Below are positions 51,840-64,000 of a stretch of 64,000 bases of DNA, in pieces (the stretch's first letter is position 1; each line of letters opens with the position of its first letter). The stretch covers positions 24,063,564 through 24,127,563 of the forward strand of contig NC_092571.1 in the NCBI RefSeq assembly GCF_037975245.1, written 5' to 3'. Under the pieces are notes generated by a model, which was not told where the DNA came from, searched no databases, and was given only the letters and a program-made list of their open reading frames with translations. This stretch comes from Apostichopus japonicus (lineage: Eukaryota; Echinodermata; Holothuroidea; Aspidochirotida; Stichopodidae). The translations under genes and the position numbers were made by a program.

Positions 51840-54800
51840 GTTATAATGGACGTTTGTTATAATATAATAGATGTAAACCAGCGACTGTGACCAGAAGTCA
51901 TTGAGAGTTTTCTGTCATGAATCCTCCTCCTGATGTGTACCGTGACAGTGTACCGACATATATAAATAAAGATACACGATAAAGCATTATTTTCAATGCA
52001 AGTTTTTGAAAACCTTTAATTGCCATAGACGAAGAGGCCATTCACTCTTCTCGGCGACAATTTTTTCACAAAACCAGGTGTCGAAAATGTCAAAATTCGG
52101 TGACATTTTCCTACCGAATATATTTCCCTTACGACAACATGAATTCCTTAGGACCCAAAGAAACCCTTGTATGGACTTTTTAACACCTTTAATAACAATC
52201 ATATTTTTCCTAAAAGATTTTCAATACATCATAAATCGTGAAAGGTGTCTGGAAGTTGAAAATAAATGCATTTATTCCGATAAATTTGGGCTTATGGATG
52301 GTTCATTCTAATACAAAAACGTTTGAGTAGGGCTATTGAACTCACTATAAGGACCAGCAACGTATGATATAGTAATGTAAGTTGTCGTTTTTTGTTGTTG
52401 TTTCTGGTTGTTGTAATTTTCTTCTTTTTTTTTGGTGCACAAAAACAGTTCTCACAACTTATCTATAGGTCAAGATAAATTAGTGAAGAAAGGTAAAAAC
52501 AAAAGGTAATGAAAAACAGAAACGAAAGAGAAAGACGGAAAATAAACTTTCAAACTCTTGGTAAACTCTAATTCATCTATAGGTTAATTACTTTAGGGTA
52601 ATTCGCTCAGTTGGGATACCCATCATATTGACGTGGCGAACGATACTGGCAGGTGATCATGAAAAACAATTTTCATTGAATACAAAAATAAATTGATATG
52701 CAAATTAACTGAATCGATCATTTGACAGCTTACAAGTTTGAGTCGTTGTGCAATTAAGAAGAATAAAATAATAATAATAATATAAACAAATAAGGTGATA
52801 AAGAAAACAATGATCAGAATATCATTGGAATATTTGAATTAAGTGAAAATTTGAATGAATATGCCACAAATAAACCAACTTTATCTTCCTCAAACTTTTC
52901 TAAAAGTTTACTGCTGAGAATCTTTAAAAGAATAAAATATAACTAAAAGTGCTTCCGAAGTTAAATATATTAGGAAGAGGGGAGGATGATAGACGTAGGC
53001 ATTCTTTGACTGGTCTTGGTATGTCGGATGCTGATAGACCCGTGTTTATCATGCGGATATATCAGCATGCATAACTTCAATGGTATCTGATGTTTAACAT
53101 ATATGCAGGAACGGAGTGAAACGCAATCAATGGAAGAATTGTACGCCTTGTCCATAAATATAACGTGATAAAAATCTTGAAAGGTTGATTTGGATGAAAC
53201 TGATAACATCCAAATGCATTACAGTATTTTCCCTCTTCGTGTACAGTTTTCACCCCCTTCCTCTCTCCCCTGTCTCTGCTGTACTAAGCTTTCTGTCGTT
53301 AATACCTGTTACACTCCCCCATCCTCTTTTTCTGTATCAACATCCTCTCTCACTCTCTGTCTAAAATATATTTATATAGTTCTGTTCAATAAAGGATTTC
53401 GTCTATCGGCTTTGAACTAGTCACTGTCCATTCCTGTTTCTTTCTATAGTTCAATATAATTCATTTGTTCCAGTTTCTAAATCAAACGTATGCCTCGTCT
53501 GTCAGTCTGATTAACTTGTTTCCTCGTCTCCCGTTTTAGTTAACCTCTGAAGAAGATCCTGCTAGGATCCTTAATCCTTACATTTTTTGCAACTGTTTCT
53601 GTTCTACAACCCCCACCCCCCCCCCCCCGCCGTGTTCCCTTAACATGCTTCACCACAATCCACACCCCTCCCACTTCTATGATTCCTCTCTAATTCTGTG
53701 ACATCTGTCACCTCGTATTTAGCCGTCGTACCCACCCCCCCCCACTCCCCCTCCTATTCACATGTACTTTAAGTCACTATATACCCTATTCATCAGTTGC
53801 ACAACCCTCGTCAAATACCTGTTACCTACATATGTCTTAGGTTAAAACATCATGATAATTGCACAGTTATACATCATCCCTATATATGACATGAACGCTC
53901 CGGATATGCAAGCGGACCTATATTTTAATTGTAATTTGCAATTGTCCCTGACAAAAAAGAACTGTATAAAAGAGTATTCTTTGGGTGGATTGAAATGACA
54001 CGGTTTCTTCTATTCGCCTCTCTTTTCAAGATAACTTGATCTTTAATCAGACCTGCTTTTTTTTTCTCATTTATTTTGGCTGATGATTTAACTTAAAAAT
54101 ATATGTTTGTCTACCACCTGATGATGTCATAGTGTATACCATTCATAAGCATTTCTTTATAACACACAGAAGAAGGATGATAGCCAGTTATAACTATAAA
54201 ATATGCTTAGCTCTATAAAGCCTATTTTTGCTTCGACATGATCTTGTTTCGCATCGTCGTATTGCGTAACATCATTAAATACGTTGGGTTAGGGGAGGGG
54301 AAGGAGAGGGGGGGTGGTTTCGGATGGGAGAAGCTTGAAGGTCGGAGTATTTATTTTATTTTAAGTGTGTTGGAATATTTGTTTACAGTCCACAAGCTTG
54401 ATTTGCGTACGTCCATCAATTGTCTCAATTCAAAAACTTATCATAGTTGACATAACGATACACAAGGAGGAATTTCAGCAAAGTCCCAGATATATGAAGT
54501 CGCTAACGATTCCAACTGCACAAGAGATTGATTTACTTCAGAAAATGTTTACCTGAAACGATGCGTAAATTTCTCTGTCAGTGATAGAATATCTCTTTTT
54601 GCTCATAATTACAATTTTCATGTTCATTTCAAACATCACTTAAAACGATTAATTATCTTTTACCATGAGTTGGTATCCTATGGTGTGTGACTGGTGATCT
54701 TCTATACAGAAGCCCGTCTGTTGTAAAATGTTTTCAAAATGCATATTTAAGTAAGAATTATCGAAATATGTTTATGACAATATTTTTCATTATTCATAAC

Positions 54801-55948
54801 CGTGCATTAGTCATAACCATGCATATATGATATGACTCTTTAATACATCAAATTTGCTGTTAATGCAGTTTATACATAGTACATGACTGCATATACACAT
54901 TAATGTTAACCTTAATAACGGAAATAATTATTTTAAAGGTCAAAACGTGCTTGAAAATCTTAACCTTGAGCATGTTTCGTCAGTGGCTCTAATATCTTTA
55001 CTTATATTGAACTTCGGTGTCAATAAAGACAATTTAATTTCCGCCCCGGGATATAACTATTCGAAGAAACTAGCTTCTCATCAGTTGATAATTTTATCGA
55101 ATTTTCAGATTTACTTATTTGTACATGCCATGAACTGCCATGCCATTGCATGTATTAAATATACCTGACGATAACACATAACCAGCCAATCGGGTCTTTG
55201 AATGGCCTATAACGATGACATTTTATTTTTAAAAGATATTTTCTAAAGCAGGTTTAATAGTTATTATACTATTACAGGAAACAATTTCAGTGCACGGCTC
55301 TTGCTCTCAAAGTGTAAGTTAAAATTGTTCAATGGAGAAGGTTTAAATAAAAATTCTCGTGGCAGTCAATACAAAACTTATTTTGCGGAGAAAAATGTTG
55401 TAAACATATATCACATGAAAATCACTATTCAACATCTTGCCCCTAACTCGAGAAATGGGTGATTTATAAATGTAACATATTGGGACTGGCTAAACCTTAA
55501 ATTATTTTAATTATTCCATCAGCTTGAGGGTAAATGATCTTCAAAAGCTGTACTTGGGCTGTAATTATAATCTTCTAATTCTTGATTTATCCTTGAGACC
55601 TGACACCTTTGGAATGTTTGATAACCATATTATTTCTTAATCTTGCATCTGAAGTATTATATCTTCAGTAAAAATTTGACCTATAAGAGCCTCCTAGTTT
55701 ATATGAGTTTCTGTACAAGTTCAAGTTCCTCCTGCAAGTTGAAAAGAGCATCGCTAGCGGTGGTAGCAGTAAGCAGTTTTCTTCCAATGACTATTAGATA
55801 TCTTTTAAGAACAGTCCCTTTCTGTTTAATTAATTTGCTTCTCCTATTCCATTCAACTATAAGTTCATTACATTAAGACACAGATTATATGTATTGTGTG
55901 TTGAAGTAAGAAGAAAAAGACTACTATGTCTGTCACATTTGTCACTTG
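51840..55948. other. Gene-free stretch
   Basis: No supported gene in 4.1 kb. C-runs at 53619-53632 and 53734-53743. A CTGAAGA-stem motif at 53547 resembles retroelement 3' ends but lacks the GAAA box. Confidence 0.35.
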
Positions 55949-56183
55949 TGGGGTGTAAGCTCAGTGGTTAACGCCGGTGCCTTCCAATCATAAGGTCTCC
56001 GGTTCGAGTCACTCCAAGATTAATGTATGTCGTCGAGTTACATAGTTGTTGACAATTCATAATCACGGACGTCAAATATGAATGTAAGAGACTGACTTCG
56101 GTCAGCTTGCGGCTTTGATAAGCCAATGAGGCTTCTTCGCGAGTTCCTGCTTGCAGGAGGATCTAAACTGCATACATACATGT
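55949..56183 (+). mobile_element. tRNA-derived SINE with CATA tail
   Basis: The head is tRNA-like. It has an A box in TAAGCTCAGTGG (55957-55968), an anticodon-loop-like CTTCCAAT and a B box GGTTCGAGTCACTCC (56001-56015), with spacing normal for an internal RNA polymerase III promoter. CTTCCAA resembles tRNA-Gly(TCC), but the source tRNA is not certain. The unrelated body ends with the hairpin-forming CCTGCTTGCAGG, and the tail is CATACATACATG. The body-plus-tail segment recurs, truncated, at 51700-51839. No target duplication was identified. It needs enzymes from a LINE partner not seen in this window. Confidence 0.82.
55957..56015 (+). promoter_or_regulatory. Internal Pol III promoter of the SINE (A and B boxes)
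   Basis: A box at 55957-55968 and B box at 56001-56015, 32 bp apart. This is the standard type 2 promoter layout for tRNA-derived SINEs. Confidence 0.75.
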
Positions 56184-56831
56184 TTGTATAATTATGCGAG
56201 AAATATTATGTTCATTATGTCACAGTAAGAGATATGTAAATATTGTTGTATGAAATGAACAAACGGATAATAAACGAGTTGAGAACTCGGGAAAAAAATA
56301 CGAAAAATACCAAATTGGAATTCTCGGGGTAAGAGAATGTAAATTAGCTTTGATTTGATTTATTTTGATTTTCCACAGATAATAAATATATACATGTGGA
56401 GGGAAGTCCTCTAAAAAGCCAATTCAGGCTTAACAAGGTAAAGGACTCCCAAGAAGCTTAAATCAACTATTGTATCCGATCCTGAATCTTCCGGATATTT
56501 TTCTTTATTTTTGTAATATAGTAAATCACACACAAGCACCATATTCAAACTTTACCCCGAGAAACTCACAAATTTCGGGAAGGGGGGGGGGGCAACTTTT
56601 GTCTTGCATTGTTTGAAATGAAACTTGACTCGAGGATTTAATAACCTGTATTGTAATGGGATTCTAGAATTCAAGTAATATCAAATGATATCAAATTCAA
56701 TTATACTAGAATTCAAGTGATATCAAAAGTTGACCAAAGATAACAAAAAGGCAGCTTTAAAGAAAATAATGTCTGATTTTTTTTTATATGACATGTAATA
56801 CTGTTATCATACACACGCCTTTACTCTAAAC
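56184..56831. other. Gene-free stretch
   Basis: Nothing recognisable apart from a G-run at 56582-56592. It ends with the left CTCTAAAC duplication of the next element. Confidence 0.4.
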
Positions 56832-57261
56832 CAGGGTTGTCCAACCTTTTGATGAGGAGGGCCACCTCGAATGATTATGATAAAGGAGGGGCCGCATGAA
56901 CCTACAAGCTCCTGTGGCATATCCAGGGTTTCGTGCCAGAGCGGCAAATTTCAGTGGCCCCGCTAGGGGTCTGTATGGGAAATGAAGTTACTATACAAGC
57001 GGAGCGCCACCGTAGGTTGGCGCGTGGCGTGCAAGAAAAAAAAATTGCCCAAAAGACCCCCAGATTGCAGGAAATGACACTTCGCAAGCCTTCTGATCTG
57101 TATCAAAACAATCTTCATATTGAGATATAATGATCTCTGAAATTTATCAAAAAAGAATTCCTGGGTAAAAGTACATTTGTAAATTAATGAGGTTGGCGGG
57201 CCGGACGGGACCTTGCGGCGGGCCGCACTGTGGCCCGCAGGCCGTAGGTTGGACAACCCTG
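56832..57261 (+). mobile_element. hAT-type element, 430 bp
   Basis: Termini CAGGGTTGTCCAACCT (56832) and its exact inverted copy ending at 57261 are flanked by the exact 8-bp duplication CTCTAAAC (56824-56831, 57262-57269). GGCCCGC-rich sequence next to the right end is typical of this hAT terminus type. The middle (CGGAGCGCCACC, then TTGGCGCG) also occurs in the dimer at 8885, showing exchange or an older nested element. There is no transposase. Confidence 0.92.
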
Positions 57262-57269
57262 CTCTAAAC

Positions 57270-58241
57270 GTATAGTACTATAGATATAGTACTAGAGATA
57301 AAATACAGATTGCCCATATTCTCTAAAAAAACAAAGACAATTGTTTTATACTCGATGAAATGATTACCAAGATAATAATTAATGCAACATTATGACATGA
57401 ATAAATCATGTCTTACACTGATTTCATATGTCACGTAAGAAAATTCATTATTACGTCATTCAATTGCATTTTTGTTTTGCCAAATGTATTTTTTTCTTCA
57501 ATTCTTGAAGCAAAATATCAGAAGAATTTAAGTAAATTCAAAACTTAGTTACCTTATCGACAATATTTAGAGGATAAAACGTTAATAATTTGAGTGAACG
57601 ACGACGTTTTCCTGTACTATTTCACATGTTAAAGCTTGCCGAAATATTGTATATTTTTCAGGGAGGATGTTTTTGTTCAGCCAACGAATGCATTAGTAAA
57701 ATCTCTGAGACTACAGCTCGTAGCTTGCCCTTGAATATTACTAAAACAAAAAATGTTATTATTCAAAATAAAAATCATGTCACACAGTTCTATGTATTTC
57801 GTTTTCACAAATGAGAATATGAAGTATATAATTCTTATATTATACTATATGCTGCTCAGTTCAATCATTCAAATATGAATTGCTTTGGTCGCGTACTGCA
57901 GGGATTTACGAACCTACCTATTTTCATATTTTTTTATAAAAATATATTTGCCTTTTTTCTCTCTTGTGATTCGAAAACGATGCCATTTTACTTCTCATTC
58001 CTGTCAAGAGAGTATAAGGCCAATTTGCAAGTCTCTTTGGGCAGTTCTATATTTCTTTTGAGGAAAAGAAAAGTATATATTATTATAAAAAGTTGCCGCC
58101 GCAATTAGTGTGAAGACGCGATCACTTCAGTCAGCCCTGAGGTATTACCTAAACTTAAGCTTAACGAAATGATATTATGTTTCTTGAACAAATGAGTAAA
58201 ATTTAAACTTAAAGGTACTTTGCGGTCGTCCAGACACAGAG
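57270..58241. other. Gene-free stretch
   Basis: No supported gene. A pyrimidine-AG site at 57646-57661 precedes a short Cys-containing frame, but no donor or partner exon was found. Confidence 0.35.
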
Positions 58242-58318
58242 CATGTTTTAGTATCGTATATATATATATATATATACTCTTTATATATATATATATATAT
58301 ATACGATACTAAAACATG
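58242..58318. repeat. Palindromic AT-rich repeat
   Basis: CATGTTTTAGTATCG plus TA repeats (58242-58276) is mirrored by TA repeats plus CGATACTAAAACATG (ending 58318) around a 4-5-nt spacer. Each arm is about 35 bp and includes 15 bp of non-TA sequence. Confidence 0.93.
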
Positions 58319-59395
58319 TCCTCTGTTTTTAGTATTTCTAGCAAATCTAGAGTTCCTCTCGATAGTTCCCGAGTATTCCAGCAGCGTGTTGTGTTTCGAA
58401 ACATTTTCCAACACAACGGTAATAGCTTTACTCAGAGGTGTCCCAAGCTTGATTTTTAAACGGATGTTTCGATGGTGCATTATGTAATATTATTCAAAAG
58501 TTTTATAATTTTTAATTATGATGCAGATGTTTCTTGAAATTTGTTACTTTTACAATATTTACTTCCTTTGTTTTAAGAATTTCAAGGCCTAGTAGTATTA
58601 TCTTATATATCGTTACATAATTTGATCTCAATATCATAAACAACAAAATTCGTTTCAGTTCAATTGTCAATTAAGGTGACGTCATTCATCCTATATTGTT
58701 GCCAGATGCAATCACAAAATGTCACCAAAATTAAAGAGAAACATAATATATATTTTGCCACATAAAATGTTATAAGGATGTAGTTTTGATCTAAAGATGC
58801 AATACAATTTCCAGCAATTTTGTGAAACAACTTCCTTCTGCCACCAAAATATTCATATGATCAATTGTCAAAGACTAGTTATTTCTAGTTATTTCCTATC
58901 TAGGAGAGGGGGGGGGGTTGAGCATTTGTGGTTCAGATCACATCTTCAACTCGTTGATACTTAAAGTGCGTTAGTATTTCAAGAGCTATGCAGCTAAAAG
59001 CATCGTTCGTAGGATATCAGAACAAAATATTTCTTTCCTGTTCATTTTTTTTAATTTTTTTTTTATCATCTCGTTCTCATCCGATTAAGAATTTTGAGTA
59101 CACTGAAAAGAACTACATAATTGAAGCTTCGATAATGTAAATAAAGCAATACACAGTACAACCCTGCAAAACCAAGACAGATTTATACGCAAAGATAACC
59201 AATGAAACAAGACTATATCAGTCGTTATCACGTTTGACAAGTAAATTGCATTTTTGTTTTTGACATCACTATACCGTGGCTATAGCGGTTCTTGAACCGT
59301 CCTGTGTAAATCTACTCTGACGCTGTAGGGTTCTAGCCATAACATTCGTTTCCTATCAAATTCATTATTTTACAAGAACAGATGGATTGACTTAC
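58319..59395. other. Gene-free stretch
   Basis: No supported gene; G-run at 58909-58917. Confidence 0.4.
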
Positions 59396-59445
59396 TTCAA
59401 TGCAGTCTGCCACGATTGTGTCCTCCGGCTCAGATTGTTTTTTTG
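59396..59445 (-). CDS. Candidate 50-nt exon, unknown gene
   Basis: On the minus strand, TTTATTAG is followed by 50 nt reading KKQSEPEDTIVADCIE in one frame. A TTGAA-GTAAGT donor then lies at 59395-59390. The acidic, hydrophilic reading and consensus donor are suggestive. The acceptor is weak and the unit is short, so this may be chance. Confidence 0.22.
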
Positions 59446-59894
59446 CTAATAAATATAAAAACTTTAATGTTTTTTGCCTTCGCTGCCAAAGTGTTAGTTG
59501 TCGTGTGTGGTTGCTTCATGTGTAAATGGTACTGGCGAATGCCATGACATTACACAACCTATAAGCAAGTGTATGTGACATGTCTATATAGGCTCTAACA
59601 GTAAATTATTTATATTCGAAAAATTGTTTGATAAGGTTGATTGAAGTATGGGATAGGAATTGAGCACATGGGCTCAGGTCATTATAGTCAAATACGTGGG
59701 CTGAAAGTGGGTCGGAGAAAGCAAATTTGTGAAGTTTAGGGTAAAGTATTTATTCTTGGTCTCTAGCTGAGATAACAGCCTAGCTGTTTTTCTATAGTGT
59801 CCTTCATATGTTAACCTTCCTACTGTAATGTTATATTGTATTTACCTTGAACAAACATATCAGGAAAAAATTGAAATTGAATTGAAATTATAAC

Positions 59895-60395
59895 TCATAG
59901 CGGGTTGAAGTATGATGTATGTGCATACTGTATGAGTTTAGTTAATTGTAGCGAGTTACAGTGGGTTAGGGGTGGGTTCGAATATGGGTAGCCTATGGAG
60001 TAAAGTATTAATTACAAGTTATGGTGTGTAGAAGTATGATGTGTGTGCATATACTGTATGAGTAAGTATAGCGAGTTACAGTGGGCTGGGGTGGGTTCGA
60101 ATAAGTGGGTTTGAGTAACCTATGGAATACAGCAGTAATTATAACTTATGGCGGGTTGAAGTATCATGTGTGAAAGGGCTGCATGATTGAGCTAATTATA
60201 GCGACTTTAAAGTGGGTTGAAATAAGTGGGCTTGAAGAGAATTACTTAAAACAATATTATAATGATATAGTGGGTTGATTGACAATGCGTAAGCTGGCTC
60301 CGTGGGTTGCGCAAGTATAGCGCGTTCAAGTGGGTTGGAATAAGTGGGCTTGAGTAGAATGGATAACAGTCTAAGTTTATGTGGTGGGTTAATGT
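59895..60395. repeat. Minisatellite of 115-127 bp, about four units
   Basis: Units start GGTTGAAGTATGATGTGTG-like near 59904, 60027, 60154 and 60273. They contain TATAGCGAGTTACAGTGGGT and GGGTTCGAATAAGTGGG-like phrases, increasingly diverged to the right. Related words also occur upstream from about 59640. Confidence 0.85.
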
Positions 60396-63300
60396 ACGAC
60401 AGACCAATATTTAACTTTTGTTGTATTCTTTAATCATAGTTAAGCTCTTACGTTGATATAGGATTATCCAAATATAACGTAAATATTAGATATAAGAGGG
60501 GCAAAGTCCTAAATCTAACCAGGTACCGTTCATTATAGACTTTATGATTAATCACACGAATATTAATTCCATTAAAAAGTATTCCCTCGGCTCCTTTAGT
60601 TATAATCGAAAGGGGTATCATGCAAAATTCAACCAATTAAGTGCATATGATTTTAATCTCCAGAAGCGATCATTTCCTTTGAACCTTCAGTACTGGCCCC
60701 CGAAATTAGTCTTGCTTAGCCGCCTCGGGTTGTCTAAAATAACGGTAATTTTTATTTATTTCTCAAATTGTTGCAAGTAGGCACGGCATTCAATGCCGAG
60801 TACAATACAATTTATACTTATATCGCTAACAGGAGGCTTACACAAAGAAATGTCGACTAGCTTGCCAATTGCAAATGCCTGTAATATCCATGTACAACCG
60901 CTTCATTACGACGTATTTGATAAATCGTCTTAATACCGGGAACAAATCTGTGGAACATTAACATTAACGTTGTTCTATAGAATATCTACAGTAAAATTAT
61001 TAATACCTTCCATATATACTTATTTCCCTCCCCCACCTCCTTTCGCTCCCCTCCCTCCCTACCTTCTTTCCCTCCATACCCTCCACTTCCCCTCCCCCTT
61101 TCCAAAACTAATTGCATCACCTGCGATATGATGATAGGAAAGATGTAGTTTACTCACATGTGGAAATGAAACTAACCTTGTACACTGGATTTGTATGGCC
61201 CACATTTGACCTGACGAATGCCTGTACCGGTACCATTACCTCTAATGCGGCGGTCTGGGCCTTAGAAAAATCATCCACGATAGAGTCCGGGCACAAAAAC
61301 CAAATAAATTTGATCCACGTTCAACCCTGTCACCCCCCCCTCCTCCACCCTGTCCCCTTACATTGAGACTGTAAAAATGTGATCACGACGGTGTAACGCC
61401 AAAGTGACGGCGTTACGTACACTAGGGCCTTGAAATACGGTTACAGTGTATAGCGAAGTACGTAAACTTCGTTCTGTTAGGGGTTAAATTAACACATCCA
61501 TATTTCACATACCATCGCACTTAACACCTGTACATGTAGGCAACTTACTATATACTACATTGTTACATAAGCACACACTATGCAGGATTTCGGCTCGCCT
61601 AATAAGTTTTCACCCCCTTTAAGTATACCGTACCGATGATAGCCTATAGGACATGTGTAATATCTATTGAATTATTCAATAGGTTTTGAAGAATTCCTTG
61701 TGTTATAGATATCGAGTTTAGGCAAGTCGCATGACGAGAAACGTTGCCTCAGCAACCAGCTGTTAGAAATACAGAGATTGTTATGCATGTTTATGGCTCC
61801 AGGCATTCATCCGGCCTCTTCTCAACGGCACAGCACCCCCACCCCCCCCCCGGGGTTCGGGCCCCCGACCCTCCATATTTCTTTTTATCTAATGTGTTTC
61901 TAGTACAAACTTAGAGTTACACGTATAGCCTACCTCAAGATTGATTGAGTTTTAATTCCAATTAAATTTGAAGAACACCTACTGTGTTAAAAAAGGGAAA
62001 AACAAAAAGCTTGAATGTTAACAATTGCCGCCGGTAACATCGAGGTTTCCGAAACTTTGTTGAAGGGGTGGGATGGGGAGCAGATGAGGAAGAATTAAAG
62101 GAGGGCGAGTGGGTAATCTTGGGCACAGACATTTTACATAGTTATCCGTACCGTAATGCTTAACATCTTCTCTCAGTTGGTATATGTGTGCCATCTGTTG
62201 CGTCTCAATACATGGTGAGAGGGTGAGGGTGGGGAAGGGTAGGGGGTTTATACCCACACCACCAGAACGCTTCCCATCCTCCGCCCATCCTCCACTCCAC
62301 ACTATGAATATTTTATCTTCTCTGAAAATACGTCTACAAACCTGTGCAAACCTTTATCTTATGCCGAATTGTCTCTAACTGTATTTCCCCAGTGTCTACG
62401 AACATATATAACATGCCACCCACAACGACTACGGAGCCAGTAGAAATGTTAAATAATCTCAAATCTCTTTTTTTTTCATATCTCTGTCCATTGATGAGTT
62501 TTAATTTGTCACCATATCATGACACCGTGCATTTAATAATCAACCTACATCTTAAGTGCAATTTACTAATGAAACTACAAATTACAACATAGAAGTCTTT
62601 TGAAGAAAAATCTTTCACATGTTGTATTTCCTTTACAATGCATTTGAAAATAAAACAAAATAAAAAATAACTTCCGGCTTAGGAAAACCTATAAATTATA
62701 TGCATACTGTTAATATGAAACAAGAGAAGCCTAATAGGTAAAAATACAAGCATACAAAAGCACGTGTGACGATTTCCAATATGTTTATACCTTTTGTCAC
62801 AAATTCCTTTACATTAAATAGGTGAGTAATTACTCTCAACATGCAAGATTTTACGTGTATAGACGAAAGTAGAAAATATGGTGCACGTGTTTTGACATAT
62901 TTACATCAGTTATGGTGTGTAAATGGTACATACATACTTACACATAGTACGAAATTCAAATACAGTATATATATATATACACACTTATACGTTGCTATAG
63001 AGATACAGCGCATGCGTACGACTGAAATACACGCGTACAGGTTATCTCCATTGCTTCAAATCTATACATGCTCAACGTTTTACAAATATAGACTTACGAG
63101 GTTTTGCTCCTCCAAAATTATTCCCAGATATTGAATAGAAGATATTTTGAGTTGGTGTATTTCTTTGTTTAGTGTATAATACCGGTATTCCAACCTTACT
63201 GGAGACCCCCTCAATATAACGAAGTTATCTCTATAATTAACCACTAGATATGCTCCCTCATTCAGCTTATTAAAGAAAATGTTGTGTCACAACAGTCTAA

Positions 63301-64000
63301 AGTAAAGATTTTATAGCTCAAATTTTCTTGCCTCTTTTTACCGTAGTCCTGTTTCGTGGAATAGAGTAACAGATTGTGTAAGCAGATGTATACCTATTTT
63401 TCATTGTAGGGTCCTGTACATCGCCATTACAATACATTGTGGCGAAGTGGGCCTTTAAATCAATGTAGGCATCCAATACTGGAAGAATGGTTTATAATTC
63501 ATTGATTGTGACATTGTTTACCCTTTTCCAATCCAAATTTGGTGTAAATTTATATACATTGTAGTTACACCACATACCGAGTTACGTCATCATTTCATCA
63601 TTTAAAAAAAAACAAAAAAACAATGCTTAATCTTCAGGAATAAGATGGCGGCCAGTAACAAACAGAACATATAAACTCAATGATATTCACATCAAAAAAT
63701 TTAAACGATTTTCAAAAGCTGCAATTTAACCAGATCGACTAATTTTTATGTAGATAACCGTTCTGTTCTTGTACATTAGTTAAAACACGTATAAATGATT
63801 AAAGGGCGCCATGAATGTGTTCATATTGACATCAAAAATCTCATGCAAGTTTGCTCTCCAGGGTTCAATATATATGACTGCTCAGAACATACTCCTGGGG
63901 GGGAAATGGCGTAGATCTGCTGGGGTAGTGATTTCGATCAGACGAACAGTCTTGCAGGCGAGTATCTGGGCCCAACAACCACAGGCAAACTGAACCTTTA
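60396..64000. other. Gene-free stretch
   Basis: No supported gene in 3.6 kb. C-rich patches occur at 61020-61105, 61330-61360 and 61835-61850, a short TA run at 62965-62979 and an A-run at 63604-63620. No transposon termini were recognised. Confidence 0.35.

Noticed and set aside
52006-52311. 101-codon plus frame with an overlapping minus frame
   Set aside because: It may belong to a dispersed repeat, but neither strand shows a known domain and I could not find a second copy in the window.
53547-53575. Second hammerhead-like CTGAAGA plus stem
   Set aside because: The GAAA box is replaced and helices I and III cannot be formed.
55949-56020. A functional tRNA gene
   Set aside because: The A and B boxes are intact, but the acceptor and anticodon stems do not close and the sequence continues into a SINE body and tail.
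57646-57814. Possible acceptor plus Cys-rich frame
   Set aside because: A pyrimidine-AG acceptor is present but there is no donor, partner exon or recognisable domain.

Overview
The window looks like intergenic and intronic DNA from an animal genome. It is AT-rich with long gene-free stretches, GT-AG introns, many microsatellites and minisatellites, and small families of transposon relics. The mix (Penelope-like retroelements with a hammerhead ribozyme, a BEL/Pao fragment, many short hAT-type elements, a tRNA-derived SINE) fits a marine invertebrate, possibly an echinoderm. That placement is inference. There are no operons, no CRISPR array and no intact autonomous transposon.

Host genes: the best candidate lies on the minus strand. 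A signal-peptide exon (48599-48671) and a 378-nt exon (28367-28744) have consensus splice sites and matching phase across an intron of about 19.9 kb. They would encode the N-terminus of an unidentified secreted or membrane protein. Weaker exon-like pieces are at 7778-8127 (minus, broken), 42453-42579 (plus) and 59396-59445 (minus).

Mobile DNA: 8885-10197 is a dimeric hAT-type element with an exact 8-bp target duplication. 16133-16624 is a Penelope-like endonuclease fragment followed by a hammerhead ribozyme, set between two (TA)n tracts. 22925-26080 is a three-level nest: an hAT-type element contains a Penelope-like insertion with inverted ends and a 19-bp duplication, which in turn contains another hAT element with an 8-bp duplication. 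Further hAT-type elements lie at 32945-33319, 33518-33801, 42071-42345 and 56832-57261. A tRNA-derived SINE is at 55949-56183, with a truncated relative at 51700-51839. A decayed BEL/Pao pol fragment is at 5820-6435 (minus).

Satellites: the main arrays are a 60-bp minisatellite (519-901), ATCC/ATGC (14251-15294), GGGGA then GGAGA (38251-39090, with 775 nt of uninterrupted purine), several 55-150-bp minisatellites, and about a dozen (TA)n tracts, some forming large palindromes. Most long open frames in the window are by-products of these arrays.
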